Part shown: piece after piece, positions 16,959 through 26,561 of the stretch
Layout: each line of letters starts with the position of its first letter
Position numbering within the stretch: position 1 is the stretch's first letter
Assembly (NCBI RefSeq): GCF_003114835.2
Contig: NZ_AP025028.1
Coordinates: forward strand, 1,888,001 to 1,952,000
DNA length: 64,000 nucleotides
Origin: Leptospira kobayashii
GTDB lineage: Bacteria; Spirochaetota; Leptospiria; Leptospirales; Leptospiraceae
Reading direction: 5' to 3'
Position numbers and translations under genes: made by a program
The notes under the pieces: generated by a model
Database searches by the model: none
Seen by the model: only the letters and a program-made list of their open reading frames with translations
Told to the model about the DNA's origin: nothing

Positions 16959-18327
16959 GAAAGACAAGTCTTCCCAGTAAAATCGCAACCAAACTAACAA
17001 TGGTTCCATAAAAGTGACTGGTCATCTCGTCATGGAGCCATTCCAGTGCGATCCATGTACCTAGTCCTGCAAATAAGGAAAAGAGTGCCGCTTTTTGCGA
17101 AGTTGTTTTTGTAAAAAGCCCGAATATCATGGGAATAAAAAGTGTAACAAGAGATATTCCTCCCGAATCTTCCACAAGCGCGTAGATGGAAGGTTTTCCC
17201 ACTGCAAGAATGAAAGAAATAACGGAAATGATGATCACCGAGATTCTGGAAAGCCATAGGATGTTTTTATCGTTTCTGTCTTTTAATGTGTATTTTAGAA
17301 TATTCTCAGATAGTATGGAGGCAGGAGCAAGGATCGCACCTGAGGCTGTGGAAAGAATCGCTGAGATGAGTGCGGAGAAAAATAAAATCTGAGCGAAGGG
17401 TGAGGCGAATTTGGAAACAAGCGTAGGAATGAGTAATTGGGAATTTTCCCCTTCCAAATCAAAACCTGTGAGTAACCTTGCCGCTTGCAATCCTAAGAAC
17501 AAAGGAATCATTGCAAATGAGAGATATATAAAAGAAGAAAGGAAAGATGCCCGGACGGCCACTTTTTCGGATTTGGCAGACATCACTCTTTGGAAAATGT
17601 CCTGCTGCGGTAAACTTCCGAAACCCACCACCATCCATGCCGAAAAATAGACCACCCAGGAATGATAGTTAGGTTTAGGAAAAAAATTTAAAAAACCATC
17701 CGGAGTTTCCTTCAGGGTAATTAGGATGGGATGGATTTGATTCATCTCATACAAAACAAAAACGAGTCCGATGATGATGGAGATGGATTGAAAAAAATCC
17801 GTCAAAGATACGGACCACATCCCACCCAGATAAGTATAAAATACCACAAGCACGGCTCCGATTATGATTCCTATCAATTGGGGGATACCGAAAATCACCT
17901 GCATCATAATTCCGAGAGCGACGAATTGTGCTGCCACCCAGCCGAAATAGGAAAGAATCAAACAGATCCCACCGATGAACTCCATAGATCTTCCGTATTT
18001 TTCACGATAAAAATCGCCGAAGGTAAGTATCTGCATTCTGTACAAATACTTGGCAAATACAAGACCCAATAAAAATAAACAGAGGGCACCGCCAAACGGA
18101 TCTTGGATGACATATAAGAAACCGCCTTTGGCGAATTCGACGGAAGAACCGAGTATGGTTTCACTTCCGAACCAGGTGGCAAAAAGTGCGGCGGTGGAGA
18201 TGGGGAGAGGGAGGCTTCTTCCTGCTAAAATAAAATCTTTTGCGTTTCCTACTCTTCTTGCTGCAATGAATCCGATTGCTATTGTTATCAGAAGATAACA
18301 TAATATAAAGAATGCCTGCCAGTTCAA
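16924..18327 (-). CDS. Sodium:solute symporter (SSS family)
   Basis: A 467-residue inner-membrane symporter of the SSS family (PF00474). About 13 transmembrane helices are visible. The N-terminal stretch [36 protein letters not shown] is characteristic, as are the [22 protein letters not shown] segment (about residues 235-257) and the [16 protein letters not shown] block with the conserved Ser/Thr of the Na2 site. Substrate is not evident (proline, pantothenate and other solutes occur in the family). It is the last gene of a run with xseA and xseB, six bases after xseB. Its end runs 35 bases into the convergent ddl. Confidence 0.88.
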   Translation of the reverse strand: MNWQAFFILCYLLITIAIGFIAARRVGNAKDFILAGRSLPLPISTAALFATWFGSETILGSSVEFAKGGFLYVIQDPFGGALCLFLLGLVFAKYLYRMQILTFGDFYREKYGRSMEFIGGICLILSYFGWVAAQFVALGIMMQVIFGIPQLIGIIIGAVLVVFYTYLGGMWSVSLTDFFQSISIIIGLVFVLYEMNQIHPILITLKETPDGFLNFFPKPNYHSWVVYFSAWMVVGFGSLPQQDIFQRVMSAKSEKVAVRASFLSSFIYLSFAMIPLFLGLQAARLLTGFDLEGENSQLLIPTLVSKFASPFAQILFFSALISAILSTASGAILAPASILSENILKYTLKDRNDKNILWLSRISVIIISVISFILAVGKPSIYALVEDSGGISLVTLFIPMIFGLFTKTTSQKAALFSLFAGLGTWIALEWLHDEMTSHFYGTIVSLVAILLGRLVFPKKTEPSPLAS

Positions 18328-18333
18328 ATGTTT

Positions 18334-18606
18334 CTAAAATAAATCGTCTTCGTTTTTGGATGATGTATCTTCTTTCTTCTTTTTCACTGCTGTCTTTACG
18401 ATTTCACCCGTTTGGCCTTTCGCCAAAAATTCAATCTTTGCTTCCGCTTCCGTAAGCCTATCGGTACAGACTTTTTTCAAATCCATTCCTCTTTCGTAAG
18501 CTTTGATGGATTCTTCCAGGGAGAGTTGGCCTTTTTCCAATTTATCGGCGATATCTTCTAATTCGCGTAATGCGTCTTCAAATGTAATTTGTTTTTTATC
18601 GGACAT
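18334..18606 (-). CDS. xseB: Exodeoxyribonuclease VII small subunit
   Basis: A 90-residue coiled-coil protein. The core TFEDALRELEDIADKLEKGQ, LSLEESIKAYERGMDLKKVC and LTEAEAKIE match XseB throughout. The tail after about residue 65 is a Lys/Asp-rich low-complexity extension. It pairs with XseA to degrade single-stranded DNA. The start is two bases after the xseA stop, with AAGGA upstream. Confidence 0.94.
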   Translation of the reverse strand: MSDKKQITFEDALRELEDIADKLEKGQLSLEESIKAYERGMDLKKVCTDRLTEAEAKIEFLAKGQTGEIVKTAVKKKKEDTSSKNEDDLF

Positions 18607-18608
18607 AT

Positions 18609-19892
18609 TTATTCCTTAATTTTATCAATCACTTCAATATTCAGTCTTCCTTTCGAAAGAATGATCTCCAGTTTGTCCTTTGTTTGGATCTGATCTATGG
18701 ATGAGATTACTTCTTTTTTGTGATTTCGCAAAACGGAATATCCCCGTTTCAAAGTCCCCAAAGGGGAAAAATTTTCCACTCTGGACTGGGTCAGTTCCAA
18801 TTCTTTTCTTTTTTGTTTGGTGTATTGTTCCATTCTGATCTTTAAGATTTCAGTTTTGGCAAAATCTGTTTTCTTTTGCATCAGAAAATTTTTGCCAAGT
18901 AGGGACAAACGATTCATAATTTCATCTATCGCAATCGATCTTGTTTCAAGGATTACGTATGGATTTTGAAAAAAGGTTCTGTTGCTGATTCCTATCAGTT
19001 TTTCGCGCCCGATATTGGTTCTGTTTTTTAATGCAAATCGCAATCTGTCTTCCACTTCTTCCATCTTTACCAAAACTTCCGAAACATTGGGGATGGCTAG
19101 TTTGGCCGCAGCAGTGGGAGTGGGTGCACTTGCATCTGCGGCAAGATCGGTAAGAACTCTATCTACTTCATGTCCTACGGCGGAGATGATGGGGATTTTG
19201 GAATGATAGTATGCCATTACCACCTCTTCCGTGTTAAATGCCATGAGATCTTCGAAAGATCCTCCTCCCCGTCCTGCAATGATCACATCCACCTCCCATT
19301 TGGGATCGTTCAAAGCTCGGATGGCTCCAGAGATGGAGGAAGCAGCTTCGTCCCCTTGCACGAGACAAGGGGAAACCAAAATCTGAATGGAAGGATTTAA
19401 ATCGGTGGCGATTCGAATGATATCTTCTACGGCAGCACCCTTAGGTGAGGTAACGATGCCCAAACGTTTAGGATATTTTGGCAAAGGTTTTTTGTGGGTA
19501 GGATCAAAGATCCCTTTTTCCAGAAGGGATGCTTTCAGTCTTTCTATTTGTAATAGAATGTCCCCTTGGCCCAGCTCTTCTATCTTTTGAACGGAAATGC
19601 TATAGTATCCTCCCGGTTCATAAACGGATACGGAGCCGAATAAATTGACTTCCATTCCGTTTTTAAGAGGTCTCCCTTTATAGTTTTTCGCCTGAAAGGA
19701 AAAGAACGCGCATTTGATTACGCTTGCAGGATCCTTTAGAGAAAAATACATATGACCGGACGAAGCGGTTTGCGAAAAATTGGAGATCTCTCCTTTCACC
19801 CAGATGTTTTTCAGACCATCTGTATCCTGTAAGGTGGATTTGATCAGCCGGTTGACGTCGCTGACGGAAAGGGAAGGGATCGGTTCAGGCAT
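18609..19892 (-). CDS. xseA: Exodeoxyribonuclease VII large subunit
   Basis: 427 residues from the ATG at 19892 (an in-frame start 21 codons upstream lies inside the permease gene and is unlikely). The N-terminal OB fold reads LSVSDVNRLIKSTLQDTDGLKNIWVKGEISNFSQTASSGHMYFSLKD. The catalytic domain has RLGIVTSPKGAAVEDIIRI, VDVIIAGRGGGSFEDLMAFN and IPIISAVGHEVDRVLTDLAADASAPTPTAAAKL, all XseA hallmarks. Long helices for XseB binding follow, then a C-terminal strand region GYSVL. It overlaps the upstream permease gene end by eight bases. Confidence 0.94.
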   Translation of the reverse strand: MPEPIPSLSVSDVNRLIKSTLQDTDGLKNIWVKGEISNFSQTASSGHMYFSLKDPASVIKCAFFSFQAKNYKGRPLKNGMEVNLFGSVSVYEPGGYYSISVQKIEELGQGDILLQIERLKASLLEKGIFDPTHKKPLPKYPKRLGIVTSPKGAAVEDIIRIATDLNPSIQILVSPCLVQGDEAASSISGAIRALNDPKWEVDVIIAGRGGGSFEDLMAFNTEEVVMAYYHSKIPIISAVGHEVDRVLTDLAADASAPTPTAAAKLAIPNVSEVLVKMEEVEDRLRFALKNRTNIGREKLIGISNRTFFQNPYVILETRSIAIDEIMNRLSLLGKNFLMQKKTDFAKTEILKIRMEQYTKQKRKELELTQSRVENFSPLGTLKRGYSVLRNHKKEVISSIDQIQTKDKLEIILSKGRLNIEVIDKIKE

Positions 19893-21006
19893 TCTTTGTA
19901 TTTTGAAACCTTGTTTCTCTGAAGATTTTCCAGAAATCCCAAAGGATGGTAACAAGTGTTAGTGCCATCGGGCCGACTATGATACCCGCAACACCGAACT
20001 CTTGTAATCCTCCGATAAGTGATAAAAAAATCAAAAAAGGATGTGTATTGAGTCTTTTGTCCAATATCTTCGGTTTGACCAGGTTTTCCAAAATCAAATA
20101 GGCTGTAGCTCCTCCGATCATAAATAAAATCCCTGCAGTCCATTGGTTTTGTACGAGTCCGAGGTAGATACCTACAGGCAGCCAGACTACCGATGTTCCG
20201 ATCACGGGTATAAGTGAAAAAATTGTAGCGATGCTCGAGAGCAGAAACTTGTTCGAAACCGGAGTAAACAAAAGCAAAATGTAAATCAGTACTCCCTGTA
20301 ACAAGGATATGAATAAATTTCCAAGCATTACGGTTCGAATGGCGTCTTCTATCCTTCTTCCCAATCTTTCCTCTATTTCTTGGGGAAAGGGAAGCTGTAA
20401 AAAGAGGGCATGTTCCATTCTATGTCCTTCTTTGTACAAAAAGAAAAGAAGTATGAATGTAAAAAAAGCATTGAAGATGATGGTTCCCGGTAGTTCGATC
20501 GAGCCCAATAAAAATGAAGAAGAATTTTTGAGTAGGCTGTAGATGGAATCCAGATTCAATACATCCATGTGTTGGCCGACATATTCACGATAGATATTGG
20601 GGAGCTTGATCCAGAAAAATTCGTTTTCCGTAAAAAAATCGGTCAGATAGGGAGAGTTTAACAATAAAGCGACGATCGACTCTTCCGACAGTTGGTTTCT
20701 TACATAACTCACCAAATTGAGAGATTCCCGAATGATCGTCGAAAGTATCAGATAGGATGGAACGAAAACACCTGCTAACATTCCTATTACCATTACATAA
20801 GGAGAAATGGAATGGAATTTGATTCCTAGTAAACTTCTCAAACGGAGGTGAAGTTTGCGGGTAGTGAGATAAAAAAGCACCGCAAGAAATCCGGCCCAAA
20901 GATAAGGCTTGAAAACAAAAAATAAAGTGAAACAAGTTCCGAGAAAAATAGCGCTTAAGATGGCATAGACGATGATTTCGTTTTTGTTTTCTGTCCAGTT
21001 TGCCAT
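19885..21006 (-). CDS. AI-2E family (PerM/UPF0118) membrane protein
   Basis: A 373-residue inner-membrane protein of the AI-2E transporter family (PF01594). About eight hydrophobic helices: two pairs at the N-terminus, a long soluble amphipathic stretch (about 110-190) and a C-terminal bundle. The signature region SLIPVIGTSVVWLPVGIYL (family PxxGxxxxxxP) at about residues 277-295 and VKPKILDKRLNTHPFLIFLSLIGGLQEFGVAGIIVGPM near 322-357 are clear. Members range from autoinducer-2 exporters to Na+/H+ antiporters, so the substrate is unknown. It lies four bases after a lipoprotein gene and overlaps xseA. Confidence 0.88.
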   Translation of the reverse strand: MANWTENKNEIIVYAILSAIFLGTCFTLFFVFKPYLWAGFLAVLFYLTTRKLHLRLRSLLGIKFHSISPYVMVIGMLAGVFVPSYLILSTIIRESLNLVSYVRNQLSEESIVALLLNSPYLTDFFTENEFFWIKLPNIYREYVGQHMDVLNLDSIYSLLKNSSSFLLGSIELPGTIIFNAFFTFILLFFLYKEGHRMEHALFLQLPFPQEIEERLGRRIEDAIRTVMLGNLFISLLQGVLIYILLLFTPVSNKFLLSSIATIFSLIPVIGTSVVWLPVGIYLGLVQNQWTAGILFMIGGATAYLILENLVKPKILDKRLNTHPFLIFLSLIGGLQEFGVAGIIVGPMALTLVTILWDFWKIFRETRFQNTKNA

Positions 21007-21010
21007 GATA

Positions 21011-21481
21011 TTAATAGGAAGATTCTTTTTTGAAGAAGTATTTCACCAAACGTCTGTTTTCTTCTTCAATAATGAAAACAGATAGTGATTTTTTAATAAA
21101 ACCTTCGAAGAGATAGATTGTTTTTTTCGGTTCTTCGTCCTTTTGTAAAAGTTTCCAATCTCCCAAGGCACTTCTCTTTTCAATCGTATTCTGAATTTCT
21201 TCTTTGGAAAGTTGGGTTTCCAAAATCAAATAGGATTCTCTTGCATTGGAAAATCCGGACCGAAGTTCCACCGAATCCAAAAAGTGAACCGATTCGGGCA
21301 AAAAAGATCTTGGGATCGTAGGAGGAATCCGATCCGGCAAATGCGAAACATTCACTCTTTCAAACGAATAGGATTCTTTGGAAAAGGAAGATGGATTGCA
21401 CCTAGTGAAAAACAAGCTGATGATGATAAGGAAAAAGGGCATAGGGAAATCAAAATGAGAGTGAGGTTTCCGTTCCATCAT
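21011..21481 (-). CDS. Hypothetical lipoprotein
   Basis: Not recognised. 156 residues with a hydrophobic signal segment (FFLIIISLFFTRC) and a spirochaete-type lipobox ending at Cys28. The mature part is about 128 residues, with a Pro-rich start, a strand-rich middle (ESVHFLDSVELRSGFSNARESYLILET) and a C-terminal half of alternating strands (KKTIYLFEGFIKKSLSVFIIEEENRRLVKYFF). It is the first gene of the minus-strand run leading to the permease and xseAB. Divergent from dedA. Confidence 0.65.
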   Translation of the reverse strand: MMERKPHSHFDFPMPFFLIIISLFFTRCNPSSFSKESYSFERVNVSHLPDRIPPTIPRSFLPESVHFLDSVELRSGFSNARESYLILETQLSKEEIQNTIEKRSALGDWKLLQKDEEPKKTIYLFEGFIKKSLSVFIIEEENRRLVKYFFKKESSY

Positions 21482-21545
21482 TTTTTAAAATCTTCCTTGC
21501 AATCCGAGTCTCTTTGTGTTATCTCCAAGACCAGTGGAGTTTTCC

Positions 21546-22184
21546 TTGCATTTGCAGTCCATTTTGGAATGGGTGATGGGTCTTCCCAGTCTTGCATTGT
21601 GGGGATTTTTCGCGTTTTCCAATTTTCTGGAAAATATTTTTCCTCCTTGGCCTGGGGATAGTTTTGTTATTTTTTCCGGATTCTTATCAGCACAAGATCA
21701 TCCTCCGTTGCCGCTTTGGGGGGTAATCACTGCCACCTTGGCGGGAAATTGGTTGGGTGCCTACGTCATGTTTCGATTTGGCGGAAAAGTTCTTCAGTTC
21801 CTCAAAGAAACCAATATCAAGGTTTTACGAAACCTTTATGAAGAGGATTCTCTGGAAAAGACATTCGGCTGGTTTTCCAAAAATTCCATAGCCATCATCA
21901 TTCTTTCCCGTTTTTCGGCCGGGGTTAGGTTTTTCGTGTCCATTGTGGCAGGAATTACCAAAATGAACTTTGTCCGATTCATTTTCCTATATACGGTCGC
22001 GATTTTTTTATGGTGCGGAATTTTGCTCGGTGGAGGTTACAAGCTCGGGCAAAACTGGAACCAAATCATTGTTATATTAAACATATATAACAAATTCATT
22101 ACTATCCTTTTGGTGGTTATCCTGACTGGTTTCGGAGTTTATCATTATTATCATAAAAAAAAGAACAAAGTTGACAGAGAATGA
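21546..22184 (+). CDS. DedA-family membrane protein
   Basis: About 212 residues of the DedA/SNARE-associated family (PF09335), inner-membrane proteins implicated in lipid-carrier flipping and membrane homeostasis. Motifs: FSNFLENIFPPWPGDSFVIFSGFL (re-entrant loop 1, family E..hP.hPge), LAGNWLGAYVMFRFGG, and FSRFSAGVRFFVSIVAGITKMNFVRF (family RF.pgvR...s..aG...m). The start is uncertain: a TTG at 21546 has TGGAG seven bases before it, while a GTG at 21516 is also in frame. First gene of a plus-strand run with the SpoIIE-type phosphatase 24 bases downstream. Confidence 0.87.
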   Translation: MHLQSILEWVMGLPSLALWGFFAFSNFLENIFPPWPGDSFVIFSGFLSAQDHPPLPLWGVITATLAGNWLGAYVMFRFGGKVLQFLKETNIKVLRNLYEEDSLEKTFGWFSKNSIAIIILSRFSAGVRFFVSIVAGITKMNFVRFIFLYTVAIFLWCGILLGGGYKLGQNWNQIIVILNIYNKFITILLVVILTGFGVYHYYHKKKNKVDRE

Positions 22185-22207
22185 AATGATGTAAATATTT
22201 CTGTCAA
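22171..22207. repeat. Inverted repeat at the dedA/phosphatase junction
   Basis: TTGACAGA and TCTGTCAA form perfect eight-base arms 21 bases apart. The left arm lies in the last dedA codons, and the right arm ends one base before the ATG of the next gene, which has no visible Shine-Dalgarno. A hairpin here could affect translation of the phosphatase. Confidence 0.4.
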
Positions 22208-22208
22208 C

Positions 22209-25200
22209 ATGGCAAACTGGGGACCAATTTCGTTCGATTTTTATTCCTTTGGATCACTCGTTGGAGTGATTTTTACCTTTTATAATGCCCAATTATTTCT
22301 GACTGTAAAAGAAAAATCCCGAGCTACTTATCTCTTGGGAATGGGAACCTTATCGCTGGGTTTTTTTCACCTGGCGTACATGATCAATTTTTCCTTTCTC
22401 GGGCCTGCAGCGGCGTACATGCGCTGGCTTGTGATTCCTTCCGCATTGATTGGAGCCGCTTATCTTGCAAGTTTCTTTCTGTCGTACCCCGAAGATACGT
22501 ATCCTAGGTTCAGAAAGTATCTGTTTATTTCGATGATGGCAGTGGTTGCGGTTTTTACGGTATCATTCGCCTATATCAGTTTAGGTGCCGGGAGAACTTA
22601 TTTTTTCTCAGGTCATTATTGGGACTTTCCTTTGGCGAAATTCTACAAACTGTACTCTCTTGCCGTGCTGGTTTATTTCGCGATTTTTGCCACAGTAGGA
22701 GTCGTTCAAATCATAAAGACTACAAAGGAATTGAGATTCGTACTTGCCATCATCCTATTTTCCTTTTTACTCATTACGATCGTTCCGGGTATTTTGAATG
22801 CCCAATCCAGAGACGGTGCCATCGAGAGAGGTTTGTTCCAAACCATCACCGACTTACTTCTGGTAGTCGGTTTATTTATCGCGATTGTCGTTTATATCAA
22901 CAATACGAAAGACAAAACAACGATACTTTCCAGAATCATCGGGATTTCTCTCGCTACATTTCTACTTATCATCCAGTTGGTTGCTTATGTTTCCATCCAG
23001 CAAACCGAAGTTAGTTTTGACAGGATTTATTTCCAGCAGGCTAGAAGTGCGGTGATTGACGAAGATAGTAGAAAGAAAGTTTCTTTCTTTTTCACCTATG
23101 ACTTGAATTCGAAGGAAGGTAAATCTTTGAAAGATCCGGAGAATACTACTCTTTCTCCGAAGGAATATGTGCCCGAATTTTGGAACTCCTGGTTGTATGA
23201 GGAGATTATCTCCATTTCCGACTCGGAGTCTTTGAGAGACAGATTGGATCCGATTCTTGCTAAGATGCCACCGGATAGCAAAGGTTATGTGTCCGAAATC
23301 AAGTCAGCTGTGGATACCGGAGGTGTTACCACTTCCTCCGGACTTGTATCTTATTTGAATTCCTTGAAAAGAAAGATTTTATATACCAGAAACAAATGGA
23401 AGGAAATCGCACCGAATGAAGTGAAAACCAAAGGAAAGGCGCTTTTTTCCTTAAAATCAGGACCGATGAGCAGTTTTCATTCCACTGCCGTTTCGATCAT
23501 CGACTCTCCTTTGCCGGAAGAAACGATTTGGAACAAAGTGAATATTTTGCTTTCTCCCATGACCCACACCGGTGAAAGAAACTACAGAGGAAAGATTCTG
23601 TTTGCAGAGAATGCTCCCAACTTCCATTTTTTCATCAGCTATTTTATCGTAGATAAAAAGGAAAACAAAGTATATGAAATCGGTTTTCCTTATTTGGACT
23701 ATCGTGATTTCCAACATCAATCCTCTCTCCCATGGATGTACGGAGTGATTGCGATTGCAGCGATCGTTATTTTAGGATTCAGGTTGTTCTTTTTACGTGC
23801 GCTCATCAGGCCGATCGAGCAGATCATTGAGGGCTTAACGGAAGTTAACTCTGGTAACTTGGAACACAGGCTTGTGATCCATGTGGAAGACGATATCGGA
23901 TTTATGGCGCGTTCCTTCAATAGGATGGTGCGTTCCATTCAGGCTGCCCGCAAAAAATTACAGCAGTATGCGGAACAGCTGGAATCCAAAGTTCAGGAAA
24001 GGACCAAAGAACTGGAAAACACTCTAAAGGAAGTCCAAGCTCTCAAACACCAGCAAGACGGGGATTATTTCCTAACTTCTCTTCTTCTTCAACCTTTTTC
24101 CGCCAATCATGCCAATCATGATAATGTACAAGTGGACTTTCTTTTGGAACAAAAGAAAAAATTCACCTTCCGGCAACATTCGAAAGAGATTGGAGGAGAT
24201 TTGAATATTGCCAATCAAATCTTTCTCAATAGCAAATCTTATACGGTGTTTTTGAATGCGGATGCCATGGGAAAATCCATGCAAGGTGCGGGCGGTGCAC
24301 TTGTACTTGGTTCGGTGTTTGAATCCATCATCACTAGAACACAACTTTCTAATGAAGCGCGCAGAACTTATCCGGAACGTTGGATCAAAAATACATTTAT
24401 CGAGCTTCATAAGGTTTTTGAAGGATTTGACGGTTCCATGCTTGTTTCTCTTGTTTTGGGACTGATTGATAATGAGAGTGGTTTGCTGTATTTTATCAAT
24501 GCGGAACACCCTTGGATCGTTCTCTATCGGGACGGGATTGCGAGTTTTATGGAGAACGAATTGATGTTTCGTAAGTTGGGAACAAGCGGAGTCGCAGGGG
24601 ATATTTATATCCGCACTTTCCAACTCGAGCCGGGTGACGTAGTGATTGCCGGTTCCGACGGTAGGGATGATCTCTTGATTTCCCATACTTCCGAAGGGAA
24701 AAGAATCATCAACGAAGATGAAAGGCTTTTTTTGAAAGTCGTAGAACGAGGGCAAGGTGATTTGGAGAAAATCTACGACGAGTTGCAAAAAATAGGAAGT
24801 CTAACGGACGACTTATCTTTGTTACGTGTTTCCTTTGTGGAAGAGAGGGAAAAGGCCCGAATAGAAAAAGAAAAACTGAAGGAAATCCAAAGTCTTCTGG
24901 GAAAAGCGAAGCAAGCCTCCGATTCTCAGGATTTGCAGGAAGCGGTTGCTTATCTGGAAGAAGCAAATTCTTTGGAAGCAAATATCCCAGAGATCAAAAA
25001 GAAATTCATCCAACTTTATCTGAAATTGAAGGATTACGGTAAGGCTAAGTCTCTTGCGAGAGATTATAGCGAATTAAAACCAATGGATACCGAGATCATG
25101 TATGTGACTGCTTTCTGTGCTAGGAAAGTGGCAGACTTGAAAACAGCGATAGATTTCGGAGAAAGGGTTCGACTTCGTGACCCTCAACATGTAAAAAACC

Positions 25201-25358
25201 TGATCAACTTGGGTCAGACTTACTTAGCTGAGAAAAATTACATCCGTGCAGAGATCATTTTGACCTCAGCAGTGGTTTTGGATCCAGAAAATCCGAGTTT
25301 AGCACGGCTTTTGGATCATATTCGTAAAAAACAAAGTAAGATTGAGCCTGTTGCATAA
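22209..25358 (+). CDS. 7TM-HAMP-SpoIIE phosphatase with TPR tail
   Basis: A 1049-residue membrane signalling protein. Order: seven transmembrane helices (about 1-235), another helix (about 240-263), a periplasmic domain (about 265-505), a transmembrane helix (about 508-530), HAMP (about 531-585, FLRALIRPIEQIIEGLTEVNSGNLEHRL), a coiled coil (about 580-610), a PP2C/SpoIIE phosphatase (about 650-875) and TPR-like helices (about 890-1045). Phosphatase residues are visible in KEIGGDLN, NADAMGKSMQGAGGAL and AGSDGRDDLL, the Asp sites for metal. Such proteins usually dephosphorylate anti-sigma-factor antagonists (RsbU type); no RsbW/RsbV genes lie nearby. The gene follows dedA and precedes a FemAB-like gene by 15 bases. 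Confidence 0.88.
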   Translation: MANWGPISFDFYSFGSLVGVIFTFYNAQLFLTVKEKSRATYLLGMGTLSLGFFHLAYMINFSFLGPAAAYMRWLVIPSALIGAAYLASFFLSYPEDTYPRFRKYLFISMMAVVAVFTVSFAYISLGAGRTYFFSGHYWDFPLAKFYKLYSLAVLVYFAIFATVGVVQIIKTTKELRFVLAIILFSFLLITIVPGILNAQSRDGAIERGLFQTITDLLLVVGLFIAIVVYINNTKDKTTILSRIIGISLATFLLIIQLVAYVSIQQTEVSFDRIYFQQARSAVIDEDSRKKVSFFFTYDLNSKEGKSLKDPENTTLSPKEYVPEFWNSWLYEEIISISDSESLRDRLDPILAKMPPDSKGYVSEIKSAVDTGGVTTSSGLVSYLNSLKRKILYTRNKWKEIAPNEVKTKGKALFSLKSGPMSSFHSTAVSIIDSPLPEETIWNKVNILLSPMTHTGERNYRGKILFAENAPNFHFFISYFIVDKKENKVYEIGFPYLDYRDFQHQSSLPWMYGVIAIAAIVILGFRLFFLRALIRPIEQIIEGLTEVNSGNLEHRLVIHVEDDIGFMARSFNRMVRSIQAARKKLQQYAEQLESKVQERTKELENTLKEVQALKHQQDGDYFLTSLLLQPFSANHANHDNVQVDFLLEQKKKFTFRQHSKEIGGDLNIANQIFLNSKSYTVFLNADAMGKSMQGAGGALVLGSVFESIITRTQLSNEARRTYPERWIKNTFIELHKVFEGFDGSMLVSLVLGLIDNESGLLYFINAEHPWIVLYRDGIASFMENELMFRKLGTSGVAGDIYIRTFQLEPGDVVIAGSDGRDDLLISHTSEGKRIINEDERLFLKVVERGQGDLEKIYDELQKIGSLTDDLSLLRVSFVEEREKARIEKEKLKEIQSLLGKAKQASDSQDLQEAVAYLEEANSLEANIPEIKKKFIQLYLKLKDYGKAKSLARDYSELKPMDTEIMYVTAFCARKVADLKTAIDFGERVRLRDPQHVKNLINLGQTYLAEKNYIRAEIILTSAVVLDPENPSLARLLDHIRKKQSKIEPVA

Positions 25359-25373
25359 GTCTAAACTTTCAGA

Positions 25374-26561
25374 GTGACGAAAACTTTCACCAATATCGTT
25401 TGCGAAACGAGTTTCTTTTCCTTTAACAAGGAAGAATGGAATCGCCTTGTTCCGGAAGATTCCCTGTTTCAGGAATGGGAGTTTTTATCGACTCTGGAGT
25501 CTTCCGGTTGCATTGGAAGATCGGGGGATTGGGACATTCGAATTCTTTCTTACCGTGAAGCGGGCGTTCTCTTGGGGGTTTTGCCTTTTTATAAAAGAAA
25601 AGATTCCTACGGAGAATATATTTTCGATTTCCAATGGGCGGATGCATTCCATCGGGCAGGTATTCCTTATTATCCCAAATATTCTTCCGCTGTCCCATTT
25701 ACACCTGTTACAGGGTCAAGAGTTTTGGTATCTCCTGATATTACAGAAGAAGAAAAACTGATAGAGATTCAAAAATCCCTTTTGGATGCGCTTGTTTCCA
25801 AAGGGGAAGAAGAATCCGTTTCTTCGGTTCATGTTTTATTTTGTAAAGAAGAAGAATTGAAAAGCGGCAAGTTGTCCGGTTTTGTTCCGAGAATCACTCA
25901 CCAATACCATTGGTTCAATAAAGACTTTCAAAGTTTTGAAGATTATCTTGCCACCCTTGTCAAAGACAGACGCAAAACCATCAAACAAGAACGTAAAAGA
26001 ATTGCGGCACTTCCCATTCGAATAGAAACCCTAGTGGGGGAAGCAATTCTAAAAGAACACGCAGATATTTTCTACACTTTCTATCAGGATACCCATTCCC
26101 GAAAATGGGGACAAGCCTACCTGAACCATCGATTTTTCCAAACCATATTCGAAGTGATGAAACATAGAATCCATTTGGTGCTCGCAAGTGATGAATCCGG
26201 AAAACCGATCGGAGGAAGTTTTAATTTTTACAGGGGGGATTATCTTTTCGGAAGGTATTGGGGAGCCACTTCCCATATTCCCAATCTGCATTTCGAATGT
26301 TGCTATTATCAGTTGATTGAATTTGCAATTCGGAATAAAATGAAACGTGTGGAAGCAGGAGCACAAGGGGAACATAAATTTCTCAGGGGATACGAAGCGG
26401 TTCCCATGTACAGTATGCACTATATTTACAATAAATCCGGAAGACAGGCGATTTATCATTATCTGGAAAAAGAAATTCTTATGGAAGAAGCCAATATCAA
26501 AGAATACAATCATCATTCACCCATCAAATCCTTACGCAACGGAGATGGAAATGGCAACTAA
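25374..26561 (+). CDS. FemAB-like GNAT-fold protein (PF04339 type)
   Basis: A 395-residue cytoplasmic protein resembling the PF04339 GNAT/FemAB-like family (peptidoglycan-type or aminoacyl-transferase fold; activity not established). Landmarks: FQEWEFLSTLESSGCIGR near residue 32 (family SPFLxwxFLxALExSGxv), the AGVLLGVLPFYKRKDSYGEYIFDFQWADAFHRAGIPYYPK core, KDRRKTIKQERKR, and the GGSFNFYRGDYLFGRYWGAT and FECCYYQLIEFAI segments, then GAQGEHKFLRGYE. The start is GTG at 25374, 15 bases after the phosphatase stop. The last 11 bases overlap clpS, so it is coupled to the ClpS/ClpA unit. Confidence 0.8.
   Translation: MTKTFTNIVCETSFFSFNKEEWNRLVPEDSLFQEWEFLSTLESSGCIGRSGDWDIRILSYREAGVLLGVLPFYKRKDSYGEYIFDFQWADAFHRAGIPYYPKYSSAVPFTPVTGSRVLVSPDITEEEKLIEIQKSLLDALVSKGEEESVSSVHVLFCKEEELKSGKLSGFVPRITHQYHWFNKDFQSFEDYLATLVKDRRKTIKQERKRIAALPIRIETLVGEAILKEHADIFYTFYQDTHSRKWGQAYLNHRFFQTIFEVMKHRIHLVLASDESGKPIGGSFNFYRGDYLFGRYWGATSHIPNLHFECCYYQLIEFAIRNKMKRVEAGAQGEHKFLRGYEAVPMYSMHYIYNKSGRQAIYHYLEKEILMEEANIKEYNHHSPIKSLRNGDGNGN

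Noticed and set aside
24072..24788. Minus-strand frame of 238 codons inside the SpoIIE phosphatase gene
   Set aside because: No ribosome-binding site, no recognisable domain, and it lies opposite the conserved phosphatase core.
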